DNA of 64,000 nucleotides. It comes from Mesostigma viride. Lineage: Eukaryota > Streptophyta > Mesostigmatophyceae > Mesostigmatales > Mesostigmataceae. Shown here one piece after another: positions 53,501-64,000 of this stretch (position 1 is its first letter; every line of letters begins with the position of its first letter). A model generated the notes under the pieces. The model had not been told where the DNA came from. It worked only from the letters and a program-made list of their open reading frames with translations, and did no database searches. Where the stretch lies: NCBI GenBank assembly GCA_009746045.1, contig RPFO01000715.1, forward strand, positions 657,953-721,952, read 5' to 3'. Made by a program: the position numbers and the translations under genes.

Positions 53501-56500
53501 CAGCCGCCCCTTGCGTGCGCGGTGTGTGTACGTGTGTGTGCACTCGCCCCTTGCGTGCGCGGTGGATGTACATGTGTGTGCAGCCGCCCCTTGCGTGCAT
53601 GGTGTATGTACATGTGTGTGCAGCCGCCCCTTGCGTGCGCGGTGGATGTACATGTGTGTGCAGCCGAACCTTGCGTGCATGGTGTGTGTACCTGTGCGTG
53701 AAGTCGCTCCTTGCGTGCATGGTGTGTGTACGTGTGTGTGCAGCCGCCCCTTGCGTGCATGGTGTATGTACATGTGAGTGCCGTTGCCCCTTGCGTGCGC
53801 GGTGTATGTACGTGTGTGTGCAGCCGTCCCTTAATTGCGTGCGCGGTGTGTGTACGTGTGTGTGCACTCGCCCCTTGCGTGCGCGGTGTATGTACGTGTG
53901 TGCAGCCGCCCCTTGCGTGCGCGGTGTATGTACGTGTGTGTGCAGCCGCCCTTGCGTGCGCGGTGTGTGTACGTGTGTGTGCAGCCGCCCCAAGCGTGCG
54001 CGGTGTGTGTACATGTGTGTGCAGTTGCCCCTTGCGTGCGCGGTGTATGTACGTGTGTGTGCAGCCGCCCCGTGGTTGCGCGGTGTATGTACATGTGTGT
54101 GCAGTTGCCCCTTGCGTGCGCGGTGTATGTACGTGTGTGTGCAGCCGCCCCTTGCGTGCGCGGTGTAGGTACGTGTGTGTGCAGCCGCCCCAAGCGTGCG
54201 CGGTGTGTGTACATGTGTGTGCAGTTGCCCCTTGCGTGCGCGGTGTGTGTACGTGTGTGTGCAGCCGCCCCTTGCGTGCGCGGTGGATGTACGTGTGTGT
54301 GCAGTTGCCCCTTGCGTGCGCGGTGGATGTACGTGTGTGTGCAGCCGGCCCTTGCGTGCGCGGTGTGTGTACATGTGAGTGCAGCTGCCCCAAGCGTGCG
54401 CGGTGTGTGTACATGTGTGTGCAGTTGCCCCTTGCGTGCGCGGTGGATGTACGTGTGTGTGCAGCCGCCCCTTGCGTGCGCGGTGTAGGTACGTGTGTGT
54501 GCAGCCGCCCCAAGCGTGCGCGGTGTGTGTACGTGTGTGTGCAGTCGCCCCTTGCGTGCGCGGTGTGTGTACATGTGTGTGCAGTTGCCCCTTGCGTGCG
54601 CGGTGTATGTACATGTGTGTGCAGTTGCCCCTTGCGTGCGCGGTGTATGTACGTGTGTGTGCAGCCGCCCCTTGCGTGCGCGGTGTAGGTACGTGTGTGT
54701 GCAGCCGCCCCAAGCGTGCGCGGTGTGTGTACATGTGTGTGCAGTTGCCCCTTGCGTGCGCGGTGTGTGTACGTGTGTGTGCAGCCGCCCCTTGCGTGCG
54801 CGGTGGATGTACGTGTGTGTGCAGTTGCCCTTGCGTGCGCGGTGGATGTACGTGTGTGTGCAGCCGCCCCTTGCGTGCGCGGTGTGTGTACATGTGAGTG
54901 CAGCTGCCCCAAGCGTGCGCGGTGTGTGTACATGTGTGTGCAGTTGCCCCTTGCGTGCGCGGTGGATGTACGTGTGTGTGCAGCCGCCCCTTGCGTGCGC
55001 GGTGTAGGTACGTGTGTGTGCAGCCGCCCCAAGCGTGCGCGGTGTGTGTACGTGTGTGTGCAGTTGCCCCTTGCGTGCGCGGTGTGTGTACATGTGTGTG
55101 CAGTTGCCCCTTGCGTGCGCGGTGTATGTACGTGTGTGTGCAGCCGGCCCTTGCGTGCGCGGTGTGTGTACATGTGAGTGCAGCTGCCCCAAGCGTGCGC
55201 GGTGTGTGTACATGTGTGTGCAGTTGCCCCTTGCGTGCGCGGTGGATGTACGTGTGTGTGCATGCCGGCAATTGCGTGCGCGGTGGATGTACGTGTGTGT
55301 GCAGCCGGCCCTTGCGTGCGCGGTGTGTGTACGTGTGTGTGCACTCGCCCCTTGCGTGCGCGGTGGATGTACGTGTGTGTGCAGCCGGCCCTTGCGTGCA
55401 TGGTGTGTGTACGTGTGTGTGCAGCCGGCCCTTGCGTGCGCGGTGGATGTACATGTGTGTGCAGTCGCCCCTTGCGTGCGCGGTGTGTGTACATGTGAGT
55501 GCAGCTGCCCCAAGCGTGCGCGGTGTATGTACGTGTGTGTGCAGCCGCCCCGTGGTTGCGCGGTGTATGTACATGTGTGTGCAGTTGCCCCTTGCGTGCG
55601 CGGTGTATGTACGTGTGTGTGCAGCCGGCCCTTGCGTGCGCGGTGTAGGTACGTGTGTGTGCAGCCGCCCCAAGCGTGCGCGGTGTGTGTACATGTGTGT
55701 GCAGTTGCCCCTTGCGTGCGCGGTGTGTGTACGTGTGTGTGCAGCCGCCCCTTGCGTGCGCGGTGGATGTACGTGTGTGTGCAGTTGCCCCTTGCGTGCG
55801 CGGTGGATGTACGTGTGTGTGCAGCCGGCCCTTGCGTGCGCGGTGTGTGTACATGTGAGTGCAGCTGCCCCAAGCGTGCGCGGTGTGTGTACATGTGTGT
55901 GCAGTTGCCCCTTGCGTGCGCGGTGGATGTACGTGTGTGTGCAGCCGCCCCTTGCGTGCGCGGTGTAGGTACGTGTGTGTGCAGCCGCCCCAAGCGTGCG
56001 CGGTGTGTGTACGTGTGTGTGCAGCCGCCCCTTGCGTGCGCGGTGGATGTACATGTGTTTGCACTCGCCCCTTGCGTGCGCGGTGGATGTACATGTGTGT
56101 GCAGCCGAACCTTGCGTGCATGGTGTGTGTACCTGTGCGTGAAGTCGCTCCTTGCGTGCATGGTGTGTGTACGTGTGTGTGCAGCCGCCCCAAGCGTGCG
56201 CCGTGTGTGTACATGTGTGTGCAGTTGCCCCTTGCGTGCGCGGTGTGTGTACGTGTGTGTGCAGCCGCCCCTTGCGTGCGCGGTGGATGTACGTGTGTGT
56301 GCAGTTGCCCCTTGCGTGCGCGGTGGATGTACGTGTGTGTGCAGCCGCCCCTTGCGTGCGCGGTGTGTGTACATGTGAGTGCAGCTGCCCCAAGCGTGCG
56401 CGGTGGATGTACGTGTGTGTGCAGCCGGCCCTTGCGTGCATGGTGTGTGTACGTGTGTGTGCAGCCGGCCCTTGCGTGCGCGGTGGATGTACATGTGTGT

Positions 56501-59500
56501 GCAGTCGCCCCTTGCGTGCGCGGTGTGTGTACATGTGAGTGCAGCTGCCCCAAGCGTGCGCGGTGTGTGTACATGTGTGTGCAGTTGCCCCTTGCGTGCG
56601 CGGTGGATGTACGTGTGTGTGCATGCCGGCAATTGCGTGCATGGTGTGTGTACGTGTGTGTGCAGCCGCCCCTTGCGTGCGCGGTGTGTGTACGTGTGTG
56701 TGCAGTCGCCCCTTGCGTGCGCGGTGGATGTACATGTGTGTGCAGCCGCCCCTTGCGTGCATGGTGTATGTACATGTGTGTGCAGCCGCCCCTTGCGTGC
56801 GCGGTGGATGTACATGTGTGTGCAGCCGAACCTTGCGTGCATGGTGTGTGTACCTGTGCGTGAAGTCGCTCCTTGCGTGCATGGTGTGTGTACGTGTGTG
56901 TGCAGCCGCCCCTTGCGTGCATGGTGTATGTACATGTGAGTGCCGTTGCCCCTTGCGTGCGCGGTGTATGTACGTGTGTGTGCAGCCGTCCCTTAATTGC
57001 GTGCGCGGTGTGTGTACGTGTGTGTGCACTCGCCCCTTGCGTGCGCGGTGTATGTACGTGTGTGCAGCCGCCCCTTGCGTGCGCGGTGTATGTACGTGTG
57101 TGTGCAGCCGCCCCTTGCGTGCGCGGTGTGTGTACGTGTGTGTGCAGCCGCCCCAAGCGTGCGCGGTGTGTGTACATGTGTGTGCAGTTGCCCCTTGCGT
57201 GCGCGGTGTATGTACGTGTGTGTGCAGCCGCCCCGTGGTTGCGCGGTGTATGTACATGTGTGTGCAGTTGCCCCTTGCGTGCGCGGTGTATGTACGTGTG
57301 TGTGCAGCCGCCCCTTGCGTGCGCGGTGTAGGTACGTGTGTGTGCAGCCGCCCCAAGCGTGCGCGGTGTGTGTACATGTGTGTGCAGTTGCCCCTTGCGT
57401 GCGCGGTGTGTGTACGTGTGTGTGCAGCCGCCCCTTGCGTGCGCGGTGGATGTACGTGTGTGTGCAGTTGCCCCTTGCGTGCGCGGTGGATGTACGTGTG
57501 TGTGCAGCCGGCCCTTGCGTGCGCGGTGTGTGTACATGTGAGTGCAGCTGCCCCAAGCGTGCGCGGTGTGTGTACATGTGTGTGCGGTTGCCCCTTGCGT
57601 GCGCGGTGGATGTACGTGTGTGTGCAGCCGCCCCTTGCGTGCGCGGTGTAGGTACGTGTGTGTGCAGCCGCCCCAAGCGTGCGCGGTGTGTGTACGTGTG
57701 TGTGCAGTCGCCCCTTGCGTGCGCGGTGTGTGTACATGTGTGTGCAGTTGCCCCTTGCGTGCGCGGTGTATGTACATGTGTGTGCAGTTGCCCCTTGCGT
57801 GCGCGGTGTATGTACGTGTGTGTGCAGCCGCCCCTTGCGTGCGCGGTGTAGGTACGTGTGTGTGCAGCCGCCCCAAGCGTGCGCGGTGTGTGTACATGTG
57901 TGTGCAGTTGCCCCTTGCGTGCGCGGTGTGTGTACGTGTGTGTGCAGCCGCCCCTTGCGTGCGCGGTGGATGTACGTGTGTGTGCAGTTGCCCCTTGCGT
58001 GCGCGGTGGATGTACGTGTGTGTGCAGCCGCCCCTTGCGTGCGCGGTGTGTGTACATGTGAGTGCAGCTGCCCCAAGCGTGCGCGGTGTGTGTACATGTG
58101 TGTGCAGTTGCCCCTTGCGTGCGCGGTGGATGTACGTGTGTGTGCAGCCGCCCCTTGCGTGCGCGGTGTAGGTACGTGTGTGTGCAGCCGCCCCAAGCGT
58201 GCGCGGTGTGTGTACGTGTGTGTGCAGTTGCCCCTTGCGTGCGCGGTGTGTGTACATGTGTGTGCAGTTGCCCCTTGCGTGCGCGGTGTATGTACGTGTG
58301 TGTGCAGCCGGCCCTTGCGTGCGCGGTGTGTGTACATGTGAGTGCAGCTGCCCCAAGCGTGCGCAGTGTGTGTACATGTGTGTGCAGTTGCCCCTTGCGT
58401 GCGCGGTGGATGTACGTGTGTGTGCATGCCGGCAATTGCGTGCGCGGTGGATGTACGTGTGTGTGCAGCCGGCCCTTGCGTGCGCGGTGTGTGTACGTGT
58501 GTGTGCACTCGCCCCTTGCGTGCGCGGTGGATGTACGTGTGTGTGCAGCCGGCCCTTGCGTGCATGGTGTGTGTACGTGTGTGTGCAGCCGGCCCTTGCG
58601 TGCGCGGTGGATGTACATGTGTGTGCAGTCGCCCCTTGCGTGCGCGGTGTGTGTACATGTGAGTGCAGCTGCCCCAAGCGTGCGCGGTGTATGTACGTGT
58701 GTGTGCAGCCGCCCCGTGGTTGCGCGGTGTATGTACATGTGTGTGCAGTTGCCCCTTGCGTGCGCGGTGTATGTACGTGTGTGTGCAGCCGGCCCTTGCG
58801 TGCGCGGTGTAGGTACGTGTGTGTGCAGCCGCCCCAAGCGTGCGCGGTGTGTGTACATGTGTGTGCAGTTGCCCCTTGCGTGCGCGGTGTGTGTACGTGT
58901 GTGTGCAGCCGCCCCTTGCGTGCGCGGTGGATGTACGTGTGTGTGCAGTTGCCCCTTGCGTGCGCGGTGGATGTACGTGTGTGTGCAGCCGGCCCTTGCG
59001 TGCGCGGTGTGTGTACATGTGAGTGCAGCTGCCCCAAGCGTGCGCGGTGTGTGTACATGTGTGTGCAGTTGCCCCTTGCGTGCGCGGTGGATGTATGTGT
59101 GTGTGCAGCCGCCCCTTGCGTGCGCGGTGTAGGTACGTGTGTGTGCAGCCGCCCCAAGCGTGCGCGGTGTGTGTACGTGTGTGTGCAGTTGCCCCTTGCG
59201 TGCGCGGTGGATGTACATGTGTGTGCAGCCGAACCTTGCGTGCATGGTGTGTGAACCTGTGCGTCAAGTCGCTCCTTGCGTGCATGGTGTGTGTACGTGT
59301 GTGTGCAGCCGCCCCAAGCGTGCGCCGTGTGTGTACATGTGTGTGCAGTTGCCCCTTGCGTGCGCGGTGTGTGTACGTGTGTGTGCAGCCGCCCCTTGCG
59401 TGCGCGGTGGATGTACGTGTGTGTGCAGTTGCCCCTTGCGTGCGCGGTGGATGTACGTGTGTGTGCAGCCGCCCCTTGCGTGCGCGGTGTGTGTACATGT

Positions 59501-62500
59501 GAGTGCAGCTGCCCCAAGCGTGCGCGGTGTGTGTACATGTGTGTGCAGTTGCCCCTTGCGTGCGCGGTGGATGTACGTGTGTGTGCAGCCGCCCCTTGCG
59601 TGCGCGGTGTAGGTACGTGTGTGTGCAGCCGCCCCTTGCGTGCGCGGTGTGTGTACGTGTGTGTGCAGTTGCCCCTTGCGTGCGCGGTGTGTGTACATGT
59701 GTGTGCAGTTGCCCCTTGCGTGCGCGGTGTATGTACATGTGAGTGCAGCTGCCCCAAGCGTGCGCGGTGTGTGTACATGTGTGTGCAGCTGCCCCAAGCG
59801 TGCGCGGTGTATGTACGTGTGTGTGCAGCCGGCCCTTGCGTGCATGGTGTGTGTACGTGTGTGTGCAGCCGGCCCTTGCGTGCGCGGTGGATGTACATGG
59901 GTGTGCAGTCGCCCCTTGCGTGCGCGGTGTAGGTACGTATGTGTGCAGCCGCCCCTTGCGTGCGCGGTGTATGTACGTGTGTGTGCAGCCGCCCCGTGGT
60001 TGCGCGGTGTATGTACATGTGTGTGCAGTTGCCCCTTGCGTGCAAGGTGTGTGTAAGTGTGTGTGCAGCCCCTTGCGTGCATGGTGTATGTACGTGTGTG
60101 TGCAGCCGCCCCAAGCGTGCGCGGTGTGTGTACATGTGAGTGCAGCTGCCCCAAGCGTGCGCGGTGTATGTACGTGTGTGTGCAGCCGCCCCGTGGTTGC
60201 GCGGTGTATGTACATGTGTGTGCAGTTGCCCCTTGCGTGCGCGGTGTATGTACGTGTGTGTGCAGCCGCCCCTTGCGTGCGCGGTGTAGGTACGTGTGTG
60301 TGCAGCCGCCCCAAGCGTGCGCGGTGTGTGTACATGTGTGTGCAGTTGCCCCTTGCGTGCGCGGTGTGTGTACGTGTGTGTGCAGCCGCCCCTTGCGTGC
60401 GCGGTGTATGTACGTGTGTGTGCAGTTGCCCCTTGCGTGCGCGGTGGATGTACGTGTGTGTGCAGCCGGCCCTTGCGTGCGCGGTGTGTGTACATGTGAG
60501 TGCAGCTGCCCCAAGCGTGCGCGGTGTGTGTACATGTGTGTGCAGTTGCCCCTTGCGTGCGCGGTGGATGTACGTGTGTGTGCAGCCGCCCCTTGCGTGC
60601 GCGGTGTAGGTACGTGTGTGTGCAGCCGCCCCAAGCGTGCGCGGTGTGTGTACGTGTGTGTGCAGTTGCCCCTTGCGTGCGCGGTGTGTGTACATGTGTG
60701 TGCAGTTGCCCCTTGCGTGCGCGGTGTATGTACGTGTGTGTGCAGCCGGCCCTTGCGTGCGCGGTGTGTGTACATGTGAGTGCAGCTGCCCCAAGCGTGC
60801 GCGGTGTGTGTACATGTGTGTGCAGTTGCCCCTTGCGTGCGCGGTGGATGTACGTGTGTGTGCATGCCGGCAATTGCGTGCATGGTGTGTGTACGTGTGT
60901 GTGCAGCCGCCCCTTGCGTGCGCGGTGTGTGTACGTGTGTGTGCACTCGCCCCTTGCGTGCGCGGTGGATGTACATGTGTGTGCAGCCGCCCCTTGCGTG
61001 CATGGTGTATGTACATGTGTGTGCAGCCGCCCTTGCGTGCGCGGTGGATGTACATGTGTGTGCAGCCGAACCTTGCGTGCATGGTGTGTGTACCTGTGCG
61101 TGAAGTCGCTCCTTGCGTGCATGGTGTGTGTACGTGTGTGTGCAGCCGCCCCTTGCGTGCATGGTGTATGTACATGTGAGTGCCGTTGCCCCTTGCGTGC
61201 GCGGTGTATGTACGTGTGTGTGCAGCCGTCCCTTAATTGCGTGCGCGGTGTGTGTACGTGTGTGTGCACTCGCCCTTGCGTGCGCGGTGTATGTACGTGT
61301 GTGCAGCCGCCCCTTGCGTGCGCGGTGTATGCCAGTGTGTGTGCATGCCGGCCCTTGCGTGCAAGGTGTGTGTAAGTGTGTGTGCAGCCCCTTGCGTGCA
61401 TGGTGTATGTACGTGTGTGTGCAGCTGCCCCTTGCGTGCGCGGTGTGTGTACGTGTGTGTGCAGCCGCCCCGTGGTTGCGCGGTGTATGTACATGTGTGT
61501 GCAGTTGCCCCTTGCGTGCGCGGTGTATGTACGTGTGTGTGCAGCCGCCCCTTGCGTGCGCGGTGTGTGTACGTGTGTGTGCAGCCGCCCCAAGCGTGCG
61601 CGGTGTGTGTACATGTGTGTGCAGTTGCCCCTTGCGTGCGCGGTGTATGTACGTGTGTGTGCAGCCGCCCCGTGGTTGCGCGGTGTATGTACATGTGTGT
61701 GCAGTTGCCCCTTGCGTGCGCGGTGTATGTACGTGTGTGTGCAGCCGCCCCTTGCGTGCGCGGTGTAGGTACGTGTGTGTGCAGCCGCCCCAAGCGTGCG
61801 CGGTGTGTGTACATGTGTGTGCAGTTGCCCCTTGCGTGCGCGGTGTGTGTACGTGTGTGTGCAGCCGCCCCTTGCGTGCGCGGTGGATGTACGTGTGTGT
61901 GCAGTTGCCCCTTGCGTGCGCGGTGGATGTACGTGTGTGTGCAGCCGGCCCTTGCGTGCGCGGTGTGTGTACATGTGAGTGCAGCTGCCCCAAGCGTGCG
62001 CGGTGTGTGTACATGTGTGTGCAGTTGCCCCTTGCGTGCGCGGTGGATGTACGTGTGTGTGCAGCCGCCCCTTGCGTGCGCGGTGTAGGTACGTGTGTGT
62101 GCAGCCGCCCCAAGCGTGCGCGGTGTGTGTACGTGTGTGTGCAGTTGCCCCTTGCGTGCGCGGTGGATGTACATGTGTTTGCACTCGCCCCTTGCGTGCG
62201 CGGTGGATGTACATGTGTGTGCAGCCGAACCTTGCGTGCATGGTGTGTGTACCTGTGCGTGAAGTCGCTCCTTGCGTGCATGGTGTGTGTACGTGTGTGT
62301 GCAGCCGCCCCTTGCGTGCATGGTGTGTACGTGTGTGTGCAGTTGCCCCTTGCGTGCGCGGTGTATGTACGTGTGTGTGCAGCCGCCCCTTGCGTGCGCG
62401 GTGGATGTACGTGTGTGTGCAGTTGCCCCTTGCGTGCGCGGTGGATGTACGTGTGTGTGCAGCCGCCCCTTGCGTGCGCGGTGTGTGTACATGTGAGTGC

Positions 62501-64000
62501 AGCTGCCCCAAGCGTGCGCGGTGTGTGTACATGTGTGTGCAGTTGCCCCTTGCGTGCGCGGTGGATGTACGTGTGTGTGCATGCCGGCAATTGCGTGCAT
62601 GGTGTGTGTACGTGTGTGTGCAGCCGCCCCTTGCGTGCGCGGTGTGTGTACGTGTGTGTGCATGCCGGCAATTGCGTGCATGGTGTGTGTACGTGTGTGT
62701 GCAGCCGGCCCTTGCGTGCGCGGTGTGTGTACATGTGAGTGCAGCTGCCCCAAGCGTGCGCGGTGTGGTGTACATGTGTGTGCAGTTGCCCCTTGCGTGC
62801 GCGGTGGATGTACGTGTGTGTGCATGCCGGCAATTGCGTGCATGGTGTGTGTACGTGTGTGTGCAGCCGCCCCTTGCGTGCGCGGTGTGTGTACGTGTGT
62901 GTGCACTCGCCCCTTGCGTGCGCGGTGGATGTACGTGTGTGTGCAGCCGCCCCTTGCGTGCATGGTGTATGTACATGTGTTTGCACTCGCCCCTTGTGCG
63001 CGGTGGATGTACATGTGTGTGCAGCCGAACCTTGCGTGCATGGTGTGTGTACCTGTGCGTGAAGTCGCTCCTTGCGTGCATGGTGTGTGTACGTGTGTGT
63101 GCAGCCGCCCCTTGCGTGCATGGTGTATGTACATGTGAGTGCCGTTGCCCCTTGCGTGCGCGGTGTATGTACGTGTGTGTGCAGCCGTCCCTTAATTGCG
63201 TGCGCGGTGTGTGTACGTGTGTGTGCAGCCGCCCCTTGCGTGCATGGTGAGTGTACCTGTGCGTGAAGTCGCTCCTTGCGTGCATGGTGTGTGTACGCGT
63301 GTGTGCAGCCGCCCCTTGCGTGCATGGTGTATGTACATGTGAGTGCCGTTGCCCCAAGCGTGCATTGTGTGTAAGTGTGTGTGCAGCCGCCCCTTGCGTG
63401 CATGGTGTGTGTACATGTGAGTGCAGCCGGCCCTTGCGTGCATGGTGTGTGTACGTGTGTGTTGCAGTTGCCCCTTGCGTGCGCGGTGTATGTACGTGTG
63501 TGTGCAGCCGCCCCTTGCGTGCATGGTGAGTGTACCTGTGCGTGAAGTCGCTCCTTGCGTGCATGGTGTGTGTACGTGTGTGTGCACTCGCCCCTTGCGT
63601 GCGCGGTGTATGTACGTGTGTGTGCAGCCGCCCCTTGCGTGCGCGGTGTATGCCAGTGTGTGTGCATGCCGGCCCTTGCGTGCAAGGTGGTGTTGTAAGT
63701 GTGTGGCAGGCCCTTGCGTGCATGGTGTAGTGTACGTGTGTGTGCAGCCGGCCTTGCGTTGCATGGTGTGTGATCATGTGAGTTGCAGCCGTCCCTTCCG
63801 TGGCATGGTTGTGTGTACGTGTTGTGTGCAGTTGCCCCTTGCGTGCGCAGTGTATGTACGTGTGTGTGCAGCCGGCCCTTGCGTGCATGGTGTGTGTACG
63901 TGTGTGTGCAGTTGCCCCTTGAATGCGGCGGTGTATGTACATGTGAAGTTGCAGCCGCCCCAAGAGTATGTACATGAGTGCCCTTCGCCCCTAATTGCGT
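44513..64000. repeat. 40-bp minisatellite array, ~19.5 kb, running off the right edge
   Basis: About 485 units. The unit consists of GCGGTGTATGTAC, GTGTGTGTGC and AGCCGCCCCTTGCGTGC. Each block has a few alternatives: GTGTGTAC/GTGGATGTAC/GTGTAGGTAC; ATGTGAGTGC; AGTTGCCCC/ACTCGCCCC/ATGCCGGCCC; AAGCGTGC/GTGGTTGC; GCATGG in place of GCGCGG. They recur in long shared orders, so there are higher-order repeats. The unit has few stops in any frame and 40 is 1 mod 3, so frames cycle through all three phases and stay open for up to 4423 codons. No gene is seen in the array. Confidence 0.97.

Noticed and set aside
44320-64000. Dozens of long frames, up to 4423 codons, over the 40-bp array
   Set aside because: The repeat unit is stop-poor and changes phase each unit. 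Both strands are open, and there is no promoter, codon bias or domain.
44513-64000. CRISPR array
   Set aside because: Units are contiguous without unique spacers, and the context is eukaryotic.

Overview
This window looks like nuclear DNA of a green alga, most likely a chlamydomonadalean with a large, repeat-rich genome. That assignment is inference. It rests on GC-rich, intron-containing housekeeping genes, a TGTAA polyadenylation-type signal, a NOSIP homologue that resembles the plant form, and a Penelope-like retroelement with an N-terminal GIY-YIG domain, an arrangement described in the green lineage (Chlamys type).

Conventional genes occupy only the first ~15.5 kb. They are a 3'-incomplete NOSIP (minus strand, 3 exons visible), TRMT11 (tRNA m2G10 methyltransferase, minus, 5 exons, 565 aa) and RPLP0 (60S acidic ribosomal protein P0, plus, 3 exons, 317 aa). 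Exon joins were worked out by hand and stay in frame throughout. TRMT11 and RPLP0 are divergently arranged about 1 kb apart. Two TRMT11 introns are filled with tandem repeats.

Between the genes and out to ~39.8 kb the window is a nested pile of transposable elements. 2.5-4.5 kb: a TIR element swollen by ~1.66 kb of GGAC/GGAT microsatellite. 4.5-6.4 kb: two 5'-truncated LINE copies sharing one 14-bp target sequence. 15.9-22.4 kb: clusters of two related dispersed repeats (A and B) and a tandem pair of another element. 19.1-20.9 kb: a full-length 1.8-kb retroelement that encodes only an ORF1-like protein and has a 12-bp target-site duplication. 22.4-27.4 kb: the Penelope-like element, inserted in a B repeat and itself hit by a 480-bp CACTA-ended insert. 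28.5-39.8 kb: two further ORF1-only copies, head to head, each split by a different DNA element flanked by TTAA.

From 39.8 to 44.5 kb there are small repeats, truncated Penelope 3' ends, a perfect 14-bp palindrome that recurs, a short telomere-like CCCTACA run and a tRNA-Ser-like sequence without an anticodon arm. From 44.5 kb to the window end there is nothing but a ~19.5-kb array of a 40-bp minisatellite with higher-order structure. The huge reading frames across it (up to 4423 codons) follow from a stop-poor unit whose length is not a multiple of three, and I do not regard them as genes.
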